From assembly GCA_040903745.1 (NCBI GenBank), contig JBBDUV010000037.1, positions 94,100 to 158,099 of the forward strand: DNA of 64,000 bases, in the 5' to 3' direction. Source of the stretch: M55B112 sp040903745 (lineage in GTDB: Bacteria > Bacteroidota > Bacteroidia > Bacteroidales > GCA-2748055). The notes under the pieces were generated by a model. It searched no databases and had not been told where the DNA came from. It saw only the letters and a list, made by a program, of their open reading frames with translations. The translations under genes were made by a program, and so were the position numbers. Of the stretch, positions 17,303-26,400 are shown piece after piece (the first letter of the stretch is position 1; every line of letters begins with the position of its first letter).

Positions 17303-19861
17303 ATGAGAAAGATTACCTTATTAATCATTGTATTAGTAATGGGTGTTGCTACAACGAACATCCATGGAGCAAGTCAGACAGATTCAATTTCGGTTTGGGT
17401 GGATGGTGCCTGCGGAATGTGCAGGGACCGTATTGAGGAAGCTGCCCTGAAAGTGCGCGGTGTGGAATCTGCCAGGTGGAACGGCATAACGAAAATGCTG
17501 TCGGTTGCGCACAATAACAAACTGAATGAGGACCGTCTGGAATATGCCCTGGCAAGTGTGGGGCATGATACAAAGGAATACCTGGCCCCGGAGGCAGTGT
17601 ACAGTGCCCTGCCAGCCTGTTGTCAATACAGAACTGTTGAAGATCACGGGCTTGGTTCAGATGAAGCACGCACAGATGCACCGGTTGTAAAACTGGTACA
17701 TGGAAAGGTGCTTGAACGGAATGGAGAATCGTTCCAACCTCTTCCTGGTACAAATGTCTATTGGTCCGGCACAAACCAGGGTGTAACCACAGATGCATCT
17801 GGTAATTTTGAAATTGGAATGTCACCGGGCGCTCATATCCTCGTCTTCTCTTTTGTAGGTTACGGGAAAGACTCTGTGCATGTGCATGAGCCAACTTTCC
17901 TTGAAATTGAACTTTCCAACACCAGATCAATCGAGCAGGTGGAGATTGTGTACAGGAGGGAAGCGACCCTGATCGACCTCTCAGGGGCTTTTGACGTGCA
18001 GCAAATGCGGGCAAAGGAGTTGATGAAATCAGCCTGCTGTAATCTTTCGGAAAGTTTTGAGACCAATCCCAATGTGGATGCAACGGTAACCGATGCGGTA
18101 ACCGGAACCCGGCAAATTGAAATGCTCGGACTGGCTGGTCAGTATGTCCAGATCAACCGGGAAAACATACCCCACATACGGGGATTATCCACCCTCACCG
18201 GCCTGGGATTTGTCCCGGGCCCCTGGATCAGCGGGATCCAATTGAATACCGGGACCGGTTCGGTTGTGAACGGTTTTGAAAGTATTACCGGACAGATTAA
18301 TGTGGAGCTTAAAAAACCCGAAAACAGTGAAAAAATGTTCGTGAATCTCTATGGTAGTTCAGATGGCATGACCGAGTTCAATGCCAATACTGCCACTGCG
18401 GTCAATGACAAATTTTCAACTGCTCTGCTTGTCCACGGAAAATACCAGCCATTTGAGTTCGATCACAACCATGATGGATTTATGGACCACCCCGCAACAA
18501 CAAACGGGATCCTCATGAACCGCTGGTCATTTGCCAATGGCAAGGGGCTCACTTCTGTTTTTGGAATCAAGGGGGTGTATTCCCGTATGCAAAGCGGCCA
18601 GACAAAACATGACCATGACCTGCCATTTGATTCACAGAATTCATGGGGCGCCGCCATCAATACAGACCGTATTGAAGCGTTCCTTAAGATCGGTCATTCA
18701 TTTCCCGACCGGCCCTATTCCAGTATTGGATTACAGCTATCGGGGATGTACCATAACCAGGATGCCTATTTCGGGAGGCGCGCATACCTTGGACAGCAGG
18801 TATCGCTGTATGCCAACCTGGTCTATATGGGAATTTTCGGGAATACCAATCATCAGTATCGCACCGGTGCCAGCTTCCTGTTCGACGATTACAACGAATC
18901 CCTGTCAGGGCAAAATTTCCTCAGATCCGAAGCGATTCCAGGGGTCTTTCTTGAGTATACATACAATTACCTCGATAAGTTTACCCTTGTATCCGGCATC
19001 AGGGGCGATTACCACAACCTATTCGGAGCCTTCCTGACACCCAGGATGCACATGCGCTATGCACCGGTGGAGTCTACAGTTTTCAGGGCCATGATAGGCA
19101 GGGGCCAGAAAACAGCCAATGTGCTGGCTGAAAACCTGGGGTATCTCGCATCTTCCCGGGAATTCATTTTTGAAACTTCCAATACCGGTGAAAACCTTCT
19201 TACAATGGATCCCGAAGTAGCGTGGAACACCGGATTGAATGCCGGACAGGAATTTAGACTCTCGGGAAGGACCGGGGTGGCAAAACTCGATTATTATTAT
19301 ACATGGTTCACAGACCAGGTGCTCGTCAACCTGGATCGAACCGCTGACGCAGTGGTATTCCAACAGTTGGACGGAAGGTCATTTTCGCACAGCCTGCAGG
19401 GCCAGGTAAATTATGAACTCTTCAGAAATTATGACCTGAGACTGGCTTACCGTTTGAATGATGTGAAAATGGATTTTGACGGGGAGTTAATGCAAAAAGC
19501 CATGATGCCGCGACACAGGGCATTTATGAACATGGCCTATGAAACAAATGATAACTGGATGTTTGACATGACCATTACCTGGCAGGGGATGAAAAGAATT
19601 CCCAATACAGGAATGAACCCGGAGGAATTTCAACTTGACAATTACTCTCCGAATTTCTTCCTCTGGAATGCACAGGTGTCCAAAACGTTCCGGGAAGTGT
19701 TCGATATTTACGTCGGCGCTGAGAATATCATGGATTACAGGCAGGAGAACCCGATCATTGATGCCGCAAATCCTTTTGGTGAATCCTTTGATGCATCGCT
19801 GATCTGGGGACCGGTATTTGGGAGGAAAGTATACGCCGGGTTACGGTTCAGAATCAATTAA
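17303..19861 (+). CDS. TonB-dependent receptor with N-terminal heavy-metal-associated (HMA) domain
   Basis: From the ATG at 17303 (signal MRKITLLIIVLVMGVATTN) the product is 852 residues. Residues about 27-95 form an HMA fold with GACGMC (C37 and C40), the CxxC site that binds copper or other soft metals, followed by ACCQY. Residues about 125-205 are a carboxypeptidase-regulatory-like domain (GTNQGVTTDASGNFEIGMSPG). Residues about 215-330 are the plug, and the remainder is a 22-strand barrel ending in F-R-I-N. It probably imports or senses a metal complex across the outer membrane. The HMA domain on the periplasmic side suggests metal hand-over directly at the receptor. The upstream Cys-rich gene is a likely partner. 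No metal ATPase or RND pump is in the window. Confidence 0.85.
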   Translation: MRKITLLIIVLVMGVATTNIHGASQTDSISVWVDGACGMCRDRIEEAALKVRGVESARWNGITKMLSVAHNNKLNEDRLEYALASVGHDTKEYLAPEAVYSALPACCQYRTVEDHGLGSDEARTDAPVVKLVHGKVLERNGESFQPLPGTNVYWSGTNQGVTTDASGNFEIGMSPGAHILVFSFVGYGKDSVHVHEPTFLEIELSNTRSIEQVEIVYRREATLIDLSGAFDVQQMRAKELMKSACCNLSESFETNPNVDATVTDAVTGTRQIEMLGLAGQYVQINRENIPHIRGLSTLTGLGFVPGPWISGIQLNTGTGSVVNGFESITGQINVELKKPENSEKMFVNLYGSSDGMTEFNANTATAVNDKFSTALLVHGKYQPFEFDHNHDGFMDHPATTNGILMNRWSFANGKGLTSVFGIKGVYSRMQSGQTKHDHDLPFDSQNSWGAAINTDRIEAFLKIGHSFPDRPYSSIGLQLSGMYHNQDAYFGRRAYLGQQVSLYANLVYMGIFGNTNHQYRTGASFLFDDYNESLSGQNFLRSEAIPGVFLEYTYNYLDKFTLVSGIRGDYHNLFGAFLTPRMHMRYAPVESTVFRAMIGRGQKTANVLAENLGYLASSREFIFETSNTGENLLTMDPEVAWNTGLNAGQEFRLSGRTGVAKLDYYYTWFTDQVLVNLDRTADAVVFQQLDGRSFSHSLQGQVNYELFRNYDLRLAYRLNDVKMDFDGELMQKAMMPRHRAFMNMAYETNDNWMFDMTITWQGMKRIPNTGMNPEEFQLDNYSPNFFLWNAQVSKTFREVFDIYVGAENIMDYRQENPIIDAANPFGESFDASLIWGPVFGRKVYAGLRFRIN

Positions 19862-19945
19862 CCAGGAAATATTCGACCTCTCCGCCGACAGCTAAATGGG
19901 TGACTGACACATTGTAAATGACCTGATGGGGGGACGATCTGACGG
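19862..19945 (+). pseudogene. Decayed second copy of the CIA30 gene start
   Basis: Beginning one base after the receptor stop codon, the DNA aligns with 16248-16335 of the CIA30 gene. In the same frame it reads QEIFDLSADS-stop-MGD-stop-HIVNDLMGGRSDG against QEIYDFSADSDMGDWYIVDDVV-MGGRSDG of the intact gene: two stops, one codon lost, otherwise colinear. After about 19945 the match ends. A paralogous CIA30 gene has been degraded here. Confidence 0.75.
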
Positions 19946-20042
19946 GAATCTGAACCCCTCATCATTGAGGAAAGATATTTAAATTGTTTTATGTCAAGTA
20001 GTTAGACAAATAATTTATGCGTATAAAAATTCCCGACAATAT

Positions 20043-21482
20043 TTAGCCGCGAAACTGCACGATCCTTTTTGCCATACCTTTAAAAATAAAGAAGTGAAAT
20101 GGCATCAGCATGTACCAGTAGATCCTGCCCCATAATCCTTTCGGTCTGAAAGTAGCGGTTTGTCTGAGTACCGGTGAAGGGTTCTCTATGATACGAAACT
20201 CCAGCCATGCCTCGCCGGGAACCTTCATTTCAGCAAACAGCAGGAGCCACCCTTTTTGCTTGTCAGCCACAAGCACGCGCCAGAAATCAAGCGCATCACC
20301 CGGGTGGATCACAGAAAGATTTGTGCGGCCCCTTCTTAATCCCACTCCGCCATTAATTTTATCCATGAACCCACGGATTCTCCAAAGCAGATTGGCATAA
20401 TACCATCCGCGTTCACCTCCAATGCTCCACAGGTTCTCCACCACCTCCTTCCCGGGTCTTGAGAAAGGTATCTCATGGACGTCCTTAAAACAGCCGTAGG
20501 TGGGGACCTCCATAAATGCATGCAGGTCAATATTTCTACTCCCGGATACCATCGCATCTTTCCAGCTCGACAGAACCAGGTTTTGTTCCATGCGCTGAAA
20601 TGCAAGGGAAATAGATTCCTTATAGCTAATAGTCTCTGCATCAACAATTTTCCTGATCCGGTTCTCTTTACAGACCATCTCAATTTTCATGCTGTTAACG
20701 AGGTTTACAGCAAGGTTATACGATGTGGAAGTGATAAAATAGAGCCAGTAGGATGAGAGCCTTGGAGTCATTACCGGAAGGGTATAGATATACCTTTTTA
20801 ATCCCCTCACTTCAGCGAATTGTAAAAGCATTTGTTTATAGGTGAGCACCTCTTCTCCTCCAATATCAAAAACCTGGTTGAATGTTTCCCGGCGATCAAT
20901 CACCCCGGTGAGGTAATCAATTACATTGTGCACAGCAAGAGGCTGACATCTGGTATTGAGCCATTTGGGAGTGACCATGACGGGCAATTTTTCCACCAAA
21001 TCACGAATAATCTCAAAAGAGGCACTTCCTGATCCCACAATAATACCTGCACGAAGAATGGTGACAGGAACAGGTCCGGATTTCAAAATATCTTCCACCT
21101 TCTTTCGCGACGCAAGATGTGTGCTCAAATAGTCTGAATTACTCAGCCCGCTCAGGTAGATGATCTGCTTCAGGCTTGTGTTTTCAGCAAAATAGACAAA
21201 ATTATTTGCCGACACCTCCTCGATAGACTGAAATCCCTTCTGGGTGGCACCCATCGAGTGAACAAGATAATAAGCGATATCAAAATCCTTAGGGAGTGCC
21301 GCGAGTTTTTCAGGTTCAAGAAGATCGCCTTCCTGCACCGTATGGTTTTTCAAATGAAGCAATTCGTCGGGAACCCTGGATTTGTCCCTGACAATCGAGT
21401 GAACCTCATGTTCCCCTTCAAGCAGTACAGGCAATAATCTTTTCCCGACATACCCCGTTAAACCAGTCAGTAATATTTTCAA
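20043..21482 (-). CDS. NAD(P)-binding SDR-type oxidoreductase with C-terminal DUF2867 domain
   Basis: A 479-residue cytoplasmic protein. The first 300 residues are an extended/atypical SDR: MKILLTGLTGYVGKRLLP gives the Gly-rich dinucleotide motif, and YYLVHSMG and LSGLSNSDYLSTHLASRKKVE supply the later strands. Residues about 335-479 are a DUF2867-type domain (WSIGGERGWYYANLLWRIRG, GDALDFWRVLV, ending near MPFHFFIFKGM). Such fusions are common near photolyase-related genes in Bacteroidota, which fits the photolyase and SDR remnants at 15378-16027. Substrate unknown. Confidence 0.8.
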   Translation of the reverse strand: MKILLTGLTGYVGKRLLPVLLEGEHEVHSIVRDKSRVPDELLHLKNHTVQEGDLLEPEKLAALPKDFDIAYYLVHSMGATQKGFQSIEEVSANNFVYFAENTSLKQIIYLSGLSNSDYLSTHLASRKKVEDILKSGPVPVTILRAGIIVGSGSASFEIIRDLVEKLPVMVTPKWLNTRCQPLAVHNVIDYLTGVIDRRETFNQVFDIGGEEVLTYKQMLLQFAEVRGLKRYIYTLPVMTPRLSSYWLYFITSTSYNLAVNLVNSMKIEMVCKENRIRKIVDAETISYKESISLAFQRMEQNLVLSSWKDAMVSGSRNIDLHAFMEVPTYGCFKDVHEIPFSRPGKEVVENLWSIGGERGWYYANLLWRIRGFMDKINGGVGLRRGRTNLSVIHPGDALDFWRVLVADKQKGWLLLFAEMKVPGEAWLEFRIIENPSPVLRQTATFRPKGLWGRIYWYMLMPFHFFIFKGMAKRIVQFRG

Positions 21483-21718
21483 GTGCAGTAATTCTTGGTT
21501 ATAAAATATGTTGTTATTATTCTAACAAACCAAGAATGGTTTTGTTATCTCAACTTAAGAATATCGGAATTTTGTATTGCAGCCCCCCTCCTTAATATAA
21601 TATCCTCTGCAATTACATAAGCTTTCCTTAGGTGTTTAATAAGGATGGGGCTGAGAACAAAAAAAGACTTAAAACGTTTAATAAGAAATCATGTGAAAAA
21701 ACCAAAATGAGTAATCCT

Positions 21719-22576
21719 ATGAAAATCGCGAGAATTTTTCAAAACAGTTTTTTTCTTGTTTTGGTGATCATTACCATTACGGCCAGTGGTCAGGTAGAAG
21801 AGAGAAAAAAATCACTCATCACAAAAAATGACGGTACGGAATATGTCGGAATTATTCTGCAGGAAGATGCCAGGGAAATTCTAATACAAACAGAATCGAT
21901 CGGGGAGATCTTTATACCCAAACATGAAATTAAATCGATTGAGGAACTCAGGGATCAGGATTACAGGGGAGGCAAATACCTTGGCGAAAACATACTTGCC
22001 ACACGGTATTTTCTTACAACCAATGGGTTGCCAATGAAAAAGGGAGACAGTTATGCTATCATTCAACTATATGGAGCTGAATACCAGCTGGCAATTGTCG
22101 ATAACCTTACAGTCGGAGGGATGACATCCTGGCTTGGGGTGCCGATAATTGGAACCGCCAAGTATGCCATCAATATTGTAGACAATTTCAGTGCTTCAGT
22201 CGGATTGCTTGCAGGAACTGGAAGCTGGGCCTCATGGGATTCTTATGGATTATTACCTTTTGGAACGCTTACGGTTGGAAACAATAGGCTGAATCTTAAC
22301 TTTTCTGCCGGATATCTTAAAGTCGGAATTACAGATGCCAGCATATCAGCCCCCCTTTATTCAATCGCTGGCCTGGCAAGGCTAAGCAACAAAGTATCTT
22401 TTGTTGGTGATTCGTTTATCTATGCTAAAGATGATGCAGTGGCCATTGTGGTTCCCGGCTTGAGATTTGACAGGAAAAAAGGTGGCGCATTCCAGTTTGG
22501 ATTTGGTGGCGTTATATTCAACGGGGAAGTAATCCCGGCTCCAATACCTATTGTCTCCTGGTTTATAAAAGTTTAA
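21719..22576 (+). CDS. Exported protein of unknown function, probable outer-membrane or periplasmic
   Basis: From the ATG at 21719 the product is 285 residues with a signal peptide (NSFFLVLVIITITASGQ). An ATG at 21707 adds four residues and one at 21632 adds 29. The first 70 mature residues (KSLITKNDGTEYVGIILQED, then IFIPKHEIKSIEEL) look like an Sm-like beta barrel. The remainder consists of amphipathic Gly-rich strands (SASVGLLAGTGSWASWDSYG and later) that suggest a beta-barrel. No family recognised. It is flanked by convergent genes and appears monocistronic. Confidence 0.6.
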   Translation: MKIARIFQNSFFLVLVIITITASGQVEERKKSLITKNDGTEYVGIILQEDAREILIQTESIGEIFIPKHEIKSIEELRDQDYRGGKYLGENILATRYFLTTNGLPMKKGDSYAIIQLYGAEYQLAIVDNLTVGGMTSWLGVPIIGTAKYAINIVDNFSASVGLLAGTGSWASWDSYGLLPFGTLTVGNNRLNLNFSAGYLKVGITDASISAPLYSIAGLARLSNKVSFVGDSFIYAKDDAVAIVVPGLRFDRKKGGAFQFGFGGVIFNGEVIPAPIPIVSWFIKV

Positions 22577-22663
22577 ATAATTTAAGAGGGGATGCACACT
22601 GGGATAGCAAGTTGATTCGCTGGGAAAGCGGCCGCTCTGTCTGAGCGGAACATTGTCTTGATA

Positions 22664-23155
22664 TTACGAACCGGAAGTACCCTTTCTCCTGGTAAATATC
22701 GCGATCACAGCCGAAGTAACGATCCCCATCACCAACGTGCCCACCAGTCCGGTTACAATGTAGTTTTTCAGACTGAAGTAACTTTCAGCCTTCTCCAACG
22801 TCATCCTTCCTGTCTCAACGACGTATTGAATCATATTTGAAAAAAAATCAGGCGTAATTATAGTCGTCGTGATCCACTGTGTCACCGGACTCAATACTGT
22901 GACAATGGCAGTAATAAAAAGTCCGGCAAAAAATCCCTGCTTCCAGGTCATGGTTCCCCCATAATAGTTCCTCCGCTTATCAAGCAATGCAAACAGGTAC
23001 ACCAGGATCGCGGGAACAGCAAAGAAATTAGTAACAATCGCGTGCTTTTCAATATGTGCACCGTGAAGTCCGCTCATCTTCTCCAATATCATCCAAAGCA
23101 GTTGCACCAGGACAAAAGCAATTGCCCATTTGATCTCAATTTTAAATTGTTTCAT
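22664..23155 (-). CDS. DUF4199 membrane protein
   Basis: From the ATG at 23155 the product is 163 residues with four membrane segments, the DUF4199 layout common in Bacteroidota: WAIAFVLVQLLWMILEKMSG, FFAVPAILVYLFALLDKRR, GFFAGLFITAIVTVLSPVTQ and a C-terminal helix before TRRKGTSGS. A longer frame from 23227 adds 24 residues that look unlike a protein start. Function unknown. It converges on the upstream exported-protein gene; a small CCGCTC/GAGCGG hairpin at 22632-22648 lies between them. Confidence 0.7.
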   Translation of the reverse strand: MKQFKIEIKWAIAFVLVQLLWMILEKMSGLHGAHIEKHAIVTNFFAVPAILVYLFALLDKRRNYYGGTMTWKQGFFAGLFITAIVTVLSPVTQWITTTIITPDFFSNMIQYVVETGRMTLEKAESYFSLKNYIVTGLVGTLVMGIVTSAVIAIFTRRKGTSGS

Positions 23156-23433
23156 GGTAGTAAATTTTAGTTCATAGTAATTCAGCACCAGGCAAGGCTG
23201 TTGTGCCAACAAACAATCGGTTAACAATTCATGTTGATGAATGGTTCATTACCATTCTGAATATTACGTAATTGCAGGTTCCTTGCCGTTGCCGACCCCA
23301 ATTATTCATCCCAAATCTATAATCTTCTCCTTTTTTTTTCATAATTTGCTTTTTGAATCTGGCACTACCCTCTCACCAAACACCACCGGTGTTTTATCAA
23401 CATACAATCTGTAGAAACTGAAACCACTGTATC

Positions 23434-26400
23434 ATGCCTGCTAAAGATCAGTTCGTTCATGTTGGATGCGATATCGGCTCCATCTCCATCAATACAGTGG
23501 TTATGGATAACGACCGAACCATCCTCGAAAACCGGTATGACCTCTGCCACGGCAAGCCTTTTGAGCTGTTCCTCAAAATCCTGACCGACCTGGAGCAAAA
23601 ATATCCCTCCAACCAGATCCGTCTCATAGGCCTTACCGGTACCGGGGGAAAGCTCCTGCAGACGCTGGTCGGCGGACATTACATTAACGAGGTGGTGGCA
23701 CAGTCGACCGCCACCGCAGCGCTCTACCCCCAGGCACGCACCATCATCGAGATGGGCGGCGAAGACTCCAAGCTGATTATCATGGAGAATACCCCCACAA
23801 CCTCCAGATTGTCAGACTTCGAAATGAACACCCTCTGTGCCGCCGGCACCGGCTCGTTCCTCGATCAGCAGGCCAAGAGAATCGGGGTCTCCATAGAAAA
23901 GGAATTCGGCGAGTTGGCCCTTAAATCCGGGAACCCGCCACGCATCGCCGGCCGCTGCAGCGTATTCGCCAAAAGCGATATGATCCACCTGCAGCAGATC
24001 GCCACCCCGGTGCACGATATTGTCGCCGGACTCTGCTTCGCCGTGGCCCGCAATTTCATCAGCTCCCTCGGCCGCGGCAAAACGATCCACTTCCCGGTGG
24101 TCTTCCAGGGGGGTGTCGCCGCCAACGCAGGCATGGTGCGCGCCTTCAATGAACTGCTGCAAGCCGGTCCCGGCGACCTGATCATCCCCGATTACCACGC
24201 CTCCATGGGGGCGATCGGCGCCCTCTATAACCTCATGGACCAATCGTCCGTGAAACCCAACCCCTACACCGGCACAAAAAAACTCTCCACCTACCTCACC
24301 AGCGAAAAATCGCGCGGCAAAAGCTGGAAACCGCTCCACACGCCCAAAGCCAACTACAACAAGGAGGTGTACAACTTCCCCGCCGGCACAGACCCCTACC
24401 CGGTATACCTCGGTCTCGACGTGGGATCGCTCAGTACCAACGTGGTACTCATCGACGACCAGAACCGCGTGGTCGCCCGCCGCTACCTCCCCACCGCCAG
24501 CAAGCCGCTCGAAGCGATCCGCCGTGGTATGCAAGAGATCAATGATGAGGTGGGTGAGCGCGTGGTGGTAAAGGCCGCCGGTACCACCGGATCGGGCAGG
24601 TACCTTACCGGCGATTTTATCGGCGCCGACCTGATCCGCAATGAGATCACCGCACAGGCCACCGCCGCCATCGCCTGCGATCCCGAGGTGGATACGATCT
24701 TCGAGATCGGCGGACAGGATTCAAAGTACATCAGCATCGATAACGGTGTAGTGGTCGATTTCGAGATGAACAAGGTATGTGCCGCCGGAACGGGATCCTT
24801 CCTGGAGGAGCAGGCCGAAAAGCTGGAGATCAACATCGTGGAGGAGTTCGGGAACCTGGCACTGCAAGCCGACAGACCCGCCGGAATGGGCGACCGGTGT
24901 ACGGTGTTCATGGAGTCTGACCTCAACTCCTTCCAGCAGAAAGGGGTGGAGGCGAAAAACCTGGTGGGCGGACTCGCCTACTCGATTGTACACAACTACA
25001 TCCAGAAGGTGGTGCGTAAAAAACGGATCGGCAACCACATCCTCTTCCAGGGCGGGGTGACGAACAACCGTGCTGTTGTAGCCGCCTTCGAGCAGGTAAC
25101 CGGAAAAAAGATCCACATCCCACCCCACTTCGACGTTACCGGTGCCATCGGTGCCGCCATGCTGGCACGCGATCATGTAAAGGAAAACAACCTGGAGCCC
25201 AGGTTCAAGGGGTTTGATATCAGCAAGATCCCCTACTCGGTCGACAAGTTCACCTGTAAAAGCTGCTCCAACCAGTGCGAAATCAGGCGTATTAAAATCG
25301 AAGGGGAGAAAAAACCGCTCTTCTTCGGCGGCCGCTGCGAAAAGTATGAGCGCGACGAACGCAAAGGAAAGGGAAAGGATATCCCCAACTATTTCGAAGA
25401 GCGAAATGCCATGCTGCTCGAAGATTTTCAGAATACCCCGCGACAGGAGGGTAGGACGGTAATCGGCATCCCGCGCGGACTGATGGCCTTCTACCAGCAG
25501 TTCCCCTTCTGGCGCACCTTCTTCGAGACACTCGGATTCCAGGTGGTGGTCTCCGAAGAGACCAATACCGGCATTATCAAAAAAGGGCTCAGCAAGATCG
25601 TGGCCGAAACCTGCTTCCCCGTAGAGGTGATGCACGGTCATATCTACGAACTACTCGACGACCCGGAAGTCGACTACGTCTTCACCCCTTTCATGATCAA
25701 CTCCAAAGCAGAGAAAGACAACTCCACCAACAGCTGTAACTGTCCATGGGTACAAACCTACCCCTTCATGGCACAGGCCTCCATGGAAAAAAGCCGGCGC
25801 TCCAAACTGCTCATGCCGGCACTCAACTTCCGCTATTTTGGAAAGGTCACCGCGAAGGAGCTGTACGACGGGATCGGGAAAAAATTCAGGATCACGAAAA
25901 AACAGATCACGAAAGCGATGTACCTGGCCGATCAGAAACAGGAACTGTTCGAGGAGAAGATCGCACAACGTGGTCGCGAAGTGCTGACCACACTACCGGC
26001 AGACAAAGAGTGCCTGGTGATCATGGGAAGGCCCTATAACACGGGCGATCCCGCGCTGAACCTGAACATGGTGGATAAGCTGATCAACATGGATGTGGTA
26101 CCGGTACCGATGGACTATCTCCCGCTGAAGGAGGAGCGGATCACGGACGACTACAACATGATGTACTGGCCGAATGGACAGAAGATCCTGGCAGCGGCGC
26201 GTATCGTTGCCCGCGACAAGCGACTGCATGCCGTTTATATGGGCAACTTCAGGTGCGGTCCCGACTCCTTCCTCTCCCATTTTGTTTCCGAGGAGATGGC
26301 AGGAAAGCCCATCATGGAGATTGAGATCGACGAACACAGTGCCGACGCGGGGATGATCACCCGGTATGAGGCGTTTCTCGACAGCCTCAGGGGCTCACGT

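Noticed and set aside
17349..18083. 244-codon minus-strand frame inside the TonB receptor gene
   Set aside because: Antisense to the HMA and plug domains; its translation is Pro/His/Gln-rich with no recognisable domain.
19951..19972. CCTCATCATTGA shared with 28613-28624 as a dispersed repeat
   Set aside because: Only about 12 identical bases with diverged flanks; too short to claim a repeat family from two copies.
23812..25641. Long minus-strand open frames (240 and 306 codons) inside the activase gene
   Set aside because: They come from GC-rich codon bias on the opposite strand; the plus-strand protein has complete catalytic motifs throughout this stretch.
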